From assembly GCA_009823505.1 (NCBI GenBank), contig VZQC01009539.1, forward strand, positions 1 through 64,000: a stretch of DNA of 64,000 nucleotides, given 5' to 3'. The position numbers and the translations under genes were made by a program. The notes beneath the pieces are model-generated. The model saw only the letters and a list, made by a program, of their open reading frames with translations. It did not search any database and was not told where the DNA came from. This DNA is from Rhizomys pruinosus (Eukaryota; Chordata; Mammalia; Rodentia; Spalacidae). Positions 55,439-64,000 of this stretch are shown here, one piece after another (within the stretch, counting starts at the first letter, position 1; every line of letters begins with the position of its first letter).

Positions 55439-55580
55439 GAGGATGACAAGATGTCTCAGTGGATAAAGGTTTCCAAACTTGACGACCTGAGTTCAGTACC
55501 CAGGACTCACATGGTGGAAAGAAAGAATCAGTTTTCTCAGGCTGTTTCCCCCAAATAAATAAATTAATTTAAAAAATCAA
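55439..55580 (+). mobile_element. B4-like tRNA-derived SINE
   Basis: GATGACAAGATGTCTCAGTG, CTTGACGACCTGAGTTCAGT and CAGGACTCACATGGTGGAAA, then AAATAAATAAATTAATTT. Its tail leads into the TA/TG tract. Confidence 0.8.
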
Positions 55581-55581
55581 C

Positions 55582-55584
55582 ATA

Positions 55585-55648
<64 letters not shown>
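55582..55648. repeat. Compound (TA)n(TG)n microsatellite
   Basis: About 17 TA units with one C interruption, then about 17 TG units, at the 3' end of the B4-like SINE. Confidence 0.98.
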
Positions 55649-55655
<7 letters not shown>

Positions 55656-55901
55656 CACACCTCCAGGAAGAAAAGGTTTATTTCAATTCACAGTGCAATG
55701 GTAGAGCCCATCATGACCGGGAAGCAAAGGAAGCCAGAGCTTAGAGCAGCTGGTCACATGGATTCTGGTGCTCAGTTCTTTCATTGTCATCTTATACAGC
55801 CCAGGGTCGCTTCCTGGGGAATAGCCCTACACACAGTTAAGGTGGATCTTTTGCTATCAGTTAGCAATCAAGATAATCCCTTACAGACATTCTCAGAAGC
55901 T

Positions 55902-56258
55902 GTGTTAGTACTTCTGTGTTGTTAGGAGAAACACTGTAACGAAAGTAAATGGTAGAAAGAAGAGTTTATTAGAACTTACATTTCCAGAGGAATTAGAGTC
56001 CATCATGGAGGTGAGGCATGGTGGCAGGAGGTGGCCAGAGAAGGAGCAGAAAGTAGAGGCTCACAGCTTCAAAGAGGCACCGGAAGCAGGGAGTGACTGG
56101 AAATCTGGGAAGAGTTAAGAACTCTCTCTCAAAGCCCAGCATGTTTTCCTCCAAAAAGGCCACTCCTCCCCAAAACTCTCAAAACAGCATCACCAACAAG
56201 GGACAAGTGTCCAAATACTTTGAGCCTATGAGGGACATTCTTATTCAAACCACCACAG
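55902..56258 (-). mobile_element. ORR1/MT-type MaLR LTR, antisense
   Basis: Ends (right) in GGACATTCTTATTCAAACCA, CCACA, the reverse of the TGTGGTGGTTTGAAT start seen at 29482. AGAGTTTATTAGAACTTACA marks the reversed polyadenylation side. Adjacent to another LTR on its left, same strand. Confidence 0.85.
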
Positions 56259-56383
56259 AGGCTAACCTTAATCTAGATAATTATTTACAGGAGTGCCAGA
56301 GGAAGCTTGTCTTTTAAGTGGTTCTCAATTCTGTGGAATTGACAATTAACACTAGTTATTATGTTAATCTAAAGTAAGTACTG

Positions 56384-56470
56384 GTACTGAGAGCATTGCA
56401 AGCACTGCCACTAAGTCTTTACAACCTTTTGTTGTAGATACTATGATTATTTTTCTCAGCTATAGGTAGT
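56384..56470 (+). mobile_element. Possible MIR fragment
   Basis: GAGCATTGCAAGCACTGCCA, CTAAGTCTTTACAACCTTTT, GTAGATACTATGATTATTTT resemble the MIR core order. Weak. Confidence 0.5.
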
Positions 56471-56479
56471 AATAGTATT

Positions 56480-57178
56480 CCAAGTATGGCACTTTGGTAT
56501 GTTAAAGATTTCACTGTGAGTGAAGCTGAGGCCACAGTAACAGGACAGCCACTCTGACCTTCTCCTTACTATTCTTTCTCCCTCTAAAGTGGGGTCATAA
56601 AACCTACCAGAAATGGTCTACTCTTGGTCTGAAATTAGTCAGAAGACCCTCCATGAGAGTTTCCCTCCCTATACATAAAAGAAAAAAAAAAAAAACACCT
56701 CATTCTTGAAGGTGGGGGAACGTAAAATCTTTCATGCTCTAGCCTTGCTCTATTTATTGCTCCAGTTTATTATCACTAAGTCAGCCTTTATTTTCGCAAC
56801 CAGATTTCCCCATGAGTTCTCCATTGTTCATCAAACTGGCTGTCAAAACACTGAGGTTTCTTTGAGTCTTCATTTCCTTACAGGAACCTATGTCATGTAA
56901 AACTTTAATTAAATAAATTTAATTTTTGTCCTTTGCTCTAAGGGCCACAGACTTAGGAGAATGATTTTTCCTTCCCAATGGTAGGGAAACTAGAATATAA
57001 GATTTCTCTGTCTACAGTAATACTGTTTAAAAAAAATTGAAACCAATGAGCTTCCTCAATATTTGATAATTAGAGTCATTGTACTTAATGACAAGAAGAT
57101 GGTAAGAGCAATTGTGGAAGAGAAATGTCAAGAACAAAAGCAAAGTTTTCAGAAACCAAACCAGCAATTTTAAACTAG
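56480..57178. other. Unannotated stretch
   Basis: An A run at about 56682-56695. No gene or clear transposon. Confidence 0.4.
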
Positions 57179-57180
57179 GT

Positions 57181-57390
57181 CAATTTCACTCCCATTCCAG
57201 GGGTCATTGGCAACGTCTAAAGAAGTTTTTGATCGCTACAACTGGTGGGAGTTCTGGCATCCAGTGAGTAGAAGTAGAGATGCATATTTATACACCCTAC
57301 TATTCAGAGGACAATCTCCATAACAAAGTATTACCTGGGCTGATAATAATTCAACTGGATTGAAAGTGCTATTGGGGAGAAACTTAGAAA
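57181..57390 (+). mobile_element. MER5A-type DNA transposon fossil
   Basis: GGGGTCATTGGCAACGTCTA, AAGAAGTTTTTGATCGCTAC, AACTGGTGGGAGTTCTGGCA, TCCAGTGAGTAGAAGTAGAG and CATAACAAAGTATTACCTGG run in the order of MER5A, a non-autonomous hAT-Charlie element of mammals. Inactive, without coding capacity. Confidence 0.85.
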
Positions 57391-57471
57391 TAAATATACA
57401 GATCTACCTATTCAAGTTGGGGGGAACAGTACAAAGCCAAAATGCATAGCCCTCAATCAAACAGCTGGAAA

Positions 57472-57528
57472 TGACAATTTTGCTTTTTTTTTTTTTTTTT
57501 TTTTTTTTTTTCGACAATTTTGCTTTTA
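57472..57528 (-). mobile_element. Body-less poly(A) insertion with target-site duplication
   Basis: A 28-base T run (57484-57511) is bracketed by GACAATTTTGCTTTT on the left and CGACAATTTTGCTTTT on the right. This looks like an L1-type insertion on the minus strand of which only the tail was copied. Confidence 0.85.
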
Positions 57529-57576
57529 TCCTACTAGTCATGGTGTCTTTCATTTCTTTTAAAAGATATTTTATCT

Positions 57577-57823
57577 GGCTGGAGAGATGGCCTAGCAGTT
57601 AAGAGCGCCGACCGCTCTTATAGAGGACCCGGGCTCGATCCCCAGCACACACATGGCGGCTAAGAATCGTTTGAAACTCCGATTCTAGGAGAACTCCAGA
57701 TCCAGGGGAGTCCGACACCGTCTTCTGACCTCCGCGGCATTGCACAACATGGGTGCACAGACCTGCATACAGACAGCACATTCATACACATACAGAAATA
57801 AATAAAAAATTTAAAAAAGTACA
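57577..57823 (+). mobile_element. B2 SINE, internal-duplication type
   Basis: GGCTGGAGAGATGGCCTAGC, GACCCGGGCTCGATCCCCAG, the duplicated AACTCC block, CTCCGCGGCATTGCACAAC and an A-rich tail. TTTAAAAGATATTTTA flanks it (57558-57573, 57824-57839). The target site is next to an older, reversed B2. Confidence 0.96.
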
Positions 57824-57839
57824 TTTAAAAGATATTTTA

Positions 57840-58738
57840 CCTATTATTTTTATTTTATGTGTTTGAGAGTATTGCTTGCATGTATGTAACTGCATCCTTG
57901 TTGCCCAGTGTCCTTGGAGGTCAGAAGAGGGCATCAGATACCTGCAGGGAAAAAGGAAGCCACAGTGGCTTCTTTTGTGCTAAATCACCTGCTGTCGGTT
58001 TACACTGAAACCTGGCCTAGGCAGGATTTGCCTGTGCATTAGCCAGCCTGTGACACCTACTCATGATGTTATGGAACATGAGGCAAGGGGTCTGAAACCA
58101 GGCCCTGAGATATGATGTCATTCTGGGTATAAAAACAGAATGCTGTAAATGAATAAACGAGTCCTTCTCACCATCAGACAGGGACTCCTGGCTGTTATTT
58201 TGCATGTGTAATCTTAGCCCATCAGGCTTGTATAGTTGTGGACAGTGGATTGGACAGCAGTCCAGCACGCCACCAACCTGGAAATCTGGTGTGGGGCTGG
58301 AAGGAGACTTATCAGGTCGCCAACTGTGATGTGTGGTGAGTGCTGGGGTGTGGGGTATTAGACTGTAGAGTTCCTATCAGGCAACAGTCTGGCATTAGGC
58401 TGTAGAGTACCTATCAGGCAGTAGCCTGGAGGCTCTGGGAGTGCCAGTAGGGCATTGCCTGGTGTAGATGAGACAGGTGGGCAGTGGAAAGGTTATCGGC
58501 CTTTGGCCCCAAGGTTTAGGACAGCTGCCGGGGGCCGTCTTGCATCTTCCCTTTTCCTTGTCATCCAGTGGAAGAGGTTTGTGCGTTCACCTCCATGTGT
58601 GGCAGAGTGACACTATAAGGTCCCCTGGAACTGAAGTTACGGATGGTTGTTAGCTGCCACGTGGGTGCTGGGAATCAAACATAGGTCCTCTGCAACAGCA
58701 GCCAGTGTTCTCATCCACTGAGCTATATCTCCAGTCCC
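57840..58738 (-). mobile_element. Older B2 SINE split by an LTR-bearing insertion
   Basis: The left part (57840-57942) has the reversed B2 tail through GAGGTCAGAAGAGGGCATCA. The right part (58621-58738) resumes at TCCCCTGGAACTGAAGTTAC and ends GAGCTATATCTCCAGTCCC. The two parts together make one B2. Confidence 0.9.
57943..58620 (+). mobile_element. LTR-bearing insertion inside a B2
   Basis: Contains a promoter-like order: TATAAAAA at 58128-58135 and AATAAA at 58152-58157, then GC-richer sequence. A 37-bp unit is tandemly duplicated at 58357-58430 (ATTAG, CTGTAGAGT, CTATCAGGCA in both). It starts with TG but does not end in CA, so it is probably an LTR plus internal piece, or a rearranged copy. 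The family is unknown. Confidence 0.6.
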
Positions 58739-58739
58739 T

Positions 58740-59640
58740 ACCCTTCATTTCTTAATTAATGCTCTGTTTCTTGGGGCATACGACTGTTGACTGAGTACAT
58801 ACAGAACTTCCCAGGCACCCTCATTCCACCCTGAAAATTAGTATCCTGTTTTGTCCATATCCAGGCTGTGTTAAGAAAGGGCAATAGCAGTCATTTGGGG
58901 GAGATTGGGAAGCCAGGGACCATGACTCCATCTCACAGGGGGTTAAGAAGCACCAGGTTTTGAGATGGCAGGCTCCAGGTTTCCATGGTTCAACTATAGG
59001 AGCACATTTCATTCATAATTCAAAAATTCAAAGAAGAGCAATTAAAGACTTTCAAGATGGCAACATTGTATCACTCCCAATATGGACCTTTCTTTGATGA
59101 TAGCACTCTGTGTGACTGAGCTGGGGATAACCCTTGAGTAGAAGTCAGGGGTGGTAGTATGGCTAGTGGAGAAATCTCCTGGGAGGAAAGGGCCAGATAA
59201 GCAGTAACTTTTCTCTGCAGGGGTCAGAAACCAGAGCAGGAAGCCAAAAAAGTCTAATGTCAAGGTCTGCCCCCATTAGGGACATAGAGTGTATGACCAC
59301 AGGGCAGCCATCACTTAGAATGACCACAGATAAATGGATAGGAGTACAGTAATGGAAAGCTAAACGTGGATATTGACAGGCCAGCATAGAACGCTCAGCC
59401 CATGGAGTACATTTAACAGCAAATTCTGAGCCCAAGTAGAGATTTTATATATTCATAATAGTTCCAGGCACAAAAGGAGGTTCCCGGAAGATCTCTTCTC
59501 AGGGATACTATGGGAAGGCTCACTTACAGTTGTGTATCCTGCAGGGAGTTAGCCTGAGGTAGAGCTGTATCAGTCCACAGTGCCAGCTGAAAATAAAAGC
59601 CTGGCAGTGGGCAGGAGCATGATTCCTTCAGCTTGATTTG
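58740..59640. other. Unannotated stretch
   Basis: Minus frames of 73 and 90 codons (59042-59435) have no domain I can name. No transposon was recognised. Confidence 0.4.
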
Positions 59641-59649
59641 ATGCTATGG

Positions 59650-60162
59650 GACATAAAATGGGTGTGTTAGTTCCTTACATGTAGATGCAGAAATTTAGTG
59701 TATGTCTCCCAGAACCCAAAAGCCCACGTTGATCACTGGGACTTGTGACTATGTCACCTTATGATGTCACTAAGGTAACAGATCTCAAGATGAGGAGATT
59801 ATTCTGAATCATCTGTATGTGTTAAATTGAATCCTATGAGTCCTTAAAAGTGGAGAATCTTTTCTGCTTATAGTTGTTCAAAGAAATGCAAAGAGAGAAG
59901 GAGCGGACCTGCTGCTCTAGACTTCAGGATGGCAACAAGAGCGATCCCAGGGAATGAAGGAGCTGGAAATATTAAGTAAACAGATAGTTTCTGAGAATCA
60001 CCAGAGAGGAGGGTAGCTTCGTTAGCATGCTGACTTTCGGTCTAAGCAGATCAAGGCTGACTTCTAATATATAAATGTAAACGGCAGCATGTGCTTCTTG
60101 TTTCAAGCCTCTGAGTTTGTAATAATTTGTTACAGCAGCAATAGGAAAAGAATACACATGTT
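59650..60162 (+). mobile_element. Ancient mammalian LTR (MaLR-like)
   Basis: GATCTCAAGATGAGGAGATT, ATTCTGAATCATCTGTATGT, GAGTCCTTAAAAGTGGAGAA and the end GAGTTTGTAATAATTTGTTA, CAGCAGCAATAGGAAAAGAA match the layout of an old eutherian LTR that I know from other mammals. The exact family was not assigned. Confidence 0.7.
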
Positions 60163-60236
60163 CTGAGCTTTGTGAGCACATGAGGAATCAGAAACCAGAA
60201 CTGAATGAATCGCTGAGATAATTGAATGTAACCCTC

Positions 60237-60347
60237 TCAGTTTAGAGTGAAGACGACTGTTGTTTCATAGAGTTATTTGATATGCCCAGTGTCACACAGC
60301 CAGACCTTTGTGAGCCAAATCACTGCCCTTCCTATTGTACTGCACAT
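60237..60347 (+). mobile_element. MIR SINE fragment
   Basis: ATATGCCCAGTGTCACACAG, CCAGACCTTTGTGAGCCAAA is the 3' part of MIR (the 'cccaaggtcacacagc' block). Confidence 0.7.
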
Positions 60348-60349
60348 CT

Positions 60350-61850
60350 ATGAATAAAAGAAAGGGCAGGAGGAGAGGGCACCTAGGTTTAGACGATGAT
60401 CACAATCTCAAAAGAAAAACTGCAGAGCCAAAAGGAGACTAGGCAGAAGCTCAGGAAGAAAAGAATCAAGGTGGAAGGCGATCTTTGATGATCCAAAGAT
60501 AGGTTCCAGAACTGAGAATATGTAGAGCAAAGAAACTGGAGAGAGAGACAGAGAGAGGAGGGGATCAGAATCACTCCCTAGATGCAGAGGAAAAGCATGA
60601 AAGATGATCAATCCAGGGAGGAGAGAGGCCCTGGCCTCTGCTTCAGCTCCATCTAAAGCAGACAGGCGGCCTTTTGTAGCTGCTCAGAGTCAACTTCTCT
60701 GTGATGAAGTAGGTGGTGAGTCCAGAAGGCGCCTGGTTCTGCAGACCTGTGGATCTCATTAGCCCTGTGAAGGACAACCAGGGGGAAGATCTACTTCCCT
60801 TCTGAGCAGCCGTGCTTCCTCAGAGAGTAATTCCACCTGTGCAGCTGACCTGAAAATACACCTTTTTTTTTTCCTCCATAATACCAGGTCTCAGTGGAGA
60901 ATTGCCTTTCTCATGACGTTCTTTATGGCCCTTCTCTTGGTTAGAAATTAAAGAGAAATATGTCAGACACAATCTAGGATCAAAGTATAAAACATGACTC
61001 TAATAGGTTACTAATAGTGATGGCGCCATTGGAAACACCCGGAAAAGAGCAAATTGTCAGGATTTAAAAGGTCACTGGGATCATCAATCATGTAAGTCTT
61101 TCTCTTGTTTGCTAATTAATTTCTTTTATGGTGAAGGAGACTTCTGAACAATCCACGGATGGTATCTTTTCAGAGCAGATTCCATTTGTGTAGGATGGCA
61201 TTATATCCACTGGCTTCCCCCTCTTGATTTAACACCATGCCACTGGTATGAACAAACACATAGCATAATCAAAGAAGAAATAACAATTCTTGGGTTAGAT
61301 TCCTTTGGTTAAGTTACATAATTACAATAAAAAGACCATGTACACACAATTAAAAAAACAAAACAAAACAAAAAAAACAGTCTTTTGCCTGAGTTCATTT
61401 GCCTTGTTTTCCTTCTGTGACCTGTCTCATGGTCCAGGGCCTTCCTTTAATTTTCTACCACAGCTCCTGTATGGGGGCAGGCAACTCCCAGATTGTCCCC
61501 CATCCCACAGATGTGTTTTAAAACTTCTATTGCAATCTACGAAACAGCATCTACAAAGCTTGTCTGTTCTGAGAACAAAAGTTTTCTCATGAGGGAATTT
61601 CTTTCCTTACCCAAAACCCAAACATTCCAGTTTCCAGCCCCAAACTTACGAATCTTAATGTGGTGTCAACAAATTGTCAGTCACATGACAAGCGAGTCAT
61701 CCACCCCCCTCCAATTCTCTTCTATTCTGGAAATCAAATTTGATACTTGAATGGATTTTCTCCTTCCTTCCCTGCTTCATCTTCTTTCCAGATTTCCATT
61801 GAATCTCTCCATTTTCAGGATCTTAATGGTATGGTGTGTTCTTAATGGGT
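60350..61850. other. Repeat-poor stretch
   Basis: GA-rich near 60535-60560 and A-rich near 61350-61378. No transposon body or exon was recognised. The frames at 61305-61750 are short and lack motifs. Confidence 0.45.
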
Positions 61851-61854
61851 AGAG

Positions 61855-62275
61855 GTGTGTTCTAGTTTGATTTAAATCATTATGACAAAAACACTCTGAC
61901 CAATACCTTGGAGAGGAAAGGTTTTATTTTGCTTATATCTCCCAGGTCGCAGTTTATTACTTAGGGAGTCCAAGGTAGGAATTCAGGGCAGGAGGGTGAG
62001 GCAGGAGCTGAAGCACAGGCCCTAGAGGAGTGATGCTTACTGGCATGGTCTACTCATCCATGCTCAGCCTGCTTTCTTATATGGTACAGAACAACCTGCC
62101 CAAGGGTGGCACTGCTCATAGTGGGCTGGGCCCTTCCACATCACTCAACAATCAGAAAAATACCCTACAGACATGGCCACAACCAAGTCCAATAGAAGCA
62201 GTTCCCCAATTGAGGCATCTTCGACTCAGGTATGTCAAGGTGTCACTAAAGCTATCCAGAACATGATGGTATGAG
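61855..62275 (-). mobile_element. Rodent LTR-type repeat, antisense
   Basis: GGAGAGGAAAGGTTTTATTT, CAGGAGCTGAAGCACAGGCC, CTCAGCCTGCTTTCTTATAT, GTGGGCTGGGCCCTTCCACA and CCCCAATTGAGGCATCTTC are the order of a common rodent LTR-like repeat. The 78-codon frame in it is incidental. Confidence 0.65.
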
Positions 62276-62504
62276 GTTCTTATCCAGAGCCCCAGAAAAT
62301 TGGAAAACTGTCCTGTGTTCCTTATTTTTGGTAGTTGATTCAGGCTTTCTGTAAATTGTTGAGCTAGAGAAAGTCTTGTAATATTAATATCCTTAATCAA
62401 AATAGTGATTTGGGACATCAGTAGCTGCTTTGTTTTTGCATACTAATTTGCCTCTGAGATTATCTGAGGATATTCAAATGAACGTTTAAAAAATGTTTAC
62501 TGTA

Positions 62505-62700
62505 TGGCTGGGGAGATGGCTCATCAGTTACTGTTCTTGGAGATAAGCCCAGGTTCTCAGCCCCCACCGTGCAGCTCACAACTTGTAACTCCTATTCCAA
62601 TAGATCTGACACTCACTCTCAGGTAGCCTCCAGAGGGACCAGCACACATATGAGGCACATAATGTCACGCATCACACATATATACAAATGAATTAAAAAT
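62505..62700 (+). mobile_element. B2 SINE, diverged
   Basis: GGCTGGGGAGATGGCTCATC, then CAGCCCCCACCGTGCAGCTC, TCCTATTCCAATAGATCTGA, and an A-rich end. Old copy with a damaged A/B-box region. Confidence 0.85.
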
Positions 62701-62818
62701 CCTAAGAAAAAAGTTAAACTGTGTTTGCAAAGATTAATTTCATTTGTTTTCTAAATATATTTTGTATCTTACCCAGAAAGCAATACTCACTTAAGTTGTT
62801 GCTGACATAATTGTCCTC

Positions 62819-63053
62819 TTTTTTAAAATTATTTTATTTTTATTTTTTTATTTATGTGTATGAGTGTACTGTCTGCATGTAGGTTTGTGCACCCGTGTCT
62901 TGCAATGCCACAGAGGTCAGAAGAGGGCATCGGATTCCCCTGGAACTGGAGTTAAAGACAGTTCTTAGCTGCCATGTGAGTGCTGGGAATCGAACCCAGG
63001 TCCTCCTGCAAGAGCAGTCTACACTCTTAACTGCTGAGCCATCTCTCCAACCC
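62819..63053 (-). mobile_element. B2 SINE
   Basis: T-rich tail, TGTACTGTCTGCATGTAGGT, TCTTGCAATGCCACAGAGGT, GAACCCAGGTCCTCCTGCAA and CTGAGCCATCTCTCCAACCC. It lacks the internal duplication. Confidence 0.95.
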
Positions 63054-63558
63054 CAACACGATTGTACAATTGTACTCTTGATATACTGTAGAAATCAGTG
63101 TACAGCATGAATCTCAAGGATGCTAAATCATCTCCTATTCTTTGTCTTCTCTTCTGAAACCTCTGCTATAAGATCATACCCCACAACCCTTACTGCCTGA
63201 GTATGACTGGTAAGTAGCACCTGACTGGTTTTTAAATATCACCAGACACAATGTTTGGTGCAATCCTAATCTGTCAGTATTATTTTTATTCTCATTTTGG
63301 CTTTATAAACTCTTAAGACCTTACGAGGCCTTAAGAAATTTGCCAGTAGGAAAAAAAAAAAAGATTTGACTAGAAAGTGCTTGAATATACCTACTCCATT
63401 CATCCATTCATGAAGCTTCCATTCATCCTTTCAAATCTAGAACTTGCTGTTTATACTTTCAGGGATAACATATAAACCAGTGACAAACACCAAACCATTT
63501 CAAAACCAAAGTTACAGAAAGAAGCAATGCAGTGAAAGGAAAGGAAACCAGACTCAGT
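63054..63558. other. Unannotated stretch
   Basis: An A run at 63350-63362. No repeat or gene was recognised. Confidence 0.4.
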
Positions 63559-63776
63559 GGTTTATTATTCGTTTTTATGTGCATGAGTGTAATGCCTGCA
63601 TATGTGCAAGTGCGCCCACGTTGTGCAATGACCACAGAGGTCAGAAGAGGACATCGGGTCCCCTGGAACTTGAGTTACAGATGGTTGTTAGCTACTATGC
63701 AGGTTCTGGGAATTGAACTGGGATTCTCTGCAAGAGCAGTCAGTGCTATTAACCACTAAGCCATCTCTCTCTAGCC
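63559..63776 (-). mobile_element. B2 SINE, diverged, next to a C run
   Basis: GTGCATGAGTGTAATGCCTG, TTGTGCAATGACCACAGAGG, GGGAATTGAACTGGGATTCT and CACTAAGCCATCTCTCTCTA, then a C run at 63777-63788. An old copy. Confidence 0.92.
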
Positions 63777-64000
63777 ACCCCCCCCCCAGACTAAATGGTT
63801 CAAAGAAAACTAGGCTTAAATCCTACTGGGTGGTTTTATACTTTCACTGTCCTGTGTACTGTCAAACAAAGCTATAAGAAAGAGCATGGATTTTTCTGAG
63901 GCCTTCACGGGCTCATTCTACCATTTACAGATCCCAGGGCCATCTCAAAATAAAGTCTTTTTGTCCTCTAACTTCTTTTTGTTTGTCATTTTGATGGGTT

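Larger units (their letters stand above)
55385..55900 (-). mobile_element. Rodent LTR-type repeat, antisense, interrupted by a SINE
   Basis: TTTTCCTGTTGCTGTGATAA at the left end and AAAGGTTTATTTCAATTCAC, GCAGCTGGTCACATGGATTC, ATAATCCCTTACAGACATTC to the right are parts of one reversed rodent LTR. The B4-like SINE and TA/TG tract at 55439-55648 interrupt it. Confidence 0.65.

Noticed and set aside
10274..55648. CRISPR-like regularly spaced repeats
   Set aside because: All tandem tracts are di- or tetranucleotide microsatellites without unique spacers; the genome is mammalian.
1636..63776. tRNA genes at B2/B4 heads
   Set aside because: The A/B-box matches belong to SINE heads followed by SINE bodies; none has a full cloverleaf.

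Overview
The window is non-coding DNA from a mouse-like rodent (Myodonta: muroid or jerboa-type). The evidence is the interspersed repeats: many B1 and B2 SINEs, rodent-type L1 fragments, ORR1/MT-type MaLR LTRs, and a background of older mammalian repeats (MIR, MER5A, MLT-type LTRs). The B2 copies carry a 3' half unlike the B2 of Mus or Rattus as I know them, so the animal is probably neither. I could not assign a species. I found no protein-coding exon, no functional tRNA, rRNA or snRNA gene, no bacterial-style operon and no CRISPR array. The open reading frames are chance frames or fall inside repeats. I read the window as intergenic or intronic.

Layout. 1-5 kb: rodent repeats and a divergent minus-strand copy of a poly(A)-tailed retroposon family that I did not recognise (here 'family R'). 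5.8 kb: a U1 snRNA retropseudogene. 6.5-8.2 kb: an antisense L1 ORF2 remnant with a B2 inside it. 9-15 kb: MIR, B1, B4-like SINEs, an L1 3' tail and an LTR-like repeat ('family X'). 15-18 kb: repeat-poor. 18-23.5 kb: B2, a second family X copy with inverted ends, three nested B1s and an L1 tail. 23.5-29 kb: mostly repeat-poor. 29-31 kb: two MaLR LTRs riddled with SINEs and one assembly gap. 31-36.3 kb: three more family R copies, one a chimera with B1 and two arranged head to head. 36.3-40 kb: nested L1s. 42.35-44.1 kb: a small class II (betaretrovirus-like) endogenous retrovirus, LTR - env remnant - LTR, with a B2 in env. 44-48 kb: repeat-poor. 48-51 kb: LTRs and B2. 52.3-54.4 kb: an L1 and a fifth family R copy, with signs of indel error. 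55-64 kb: LTRs, MIR, MER5A, B2s, an LTR-bearing insertion that splits a B2, and repeat-poor stretches.

No genes work together here. The value of the window is its record of insertions: many target-site duplications (TSDs) can be read directly, which orders the events (old L1, then a rodent repeat, then a younger L1, then B1; retrovirus, then B2; MaLR LTR, then SINEs). The strongest candidates for something undescribed are family R, including its B1 chimera, and the tRNA-head/B1 composite SINE. Two homeodomain-type inverted motifs in repeat-poor stretches are weak regulatory candidates.
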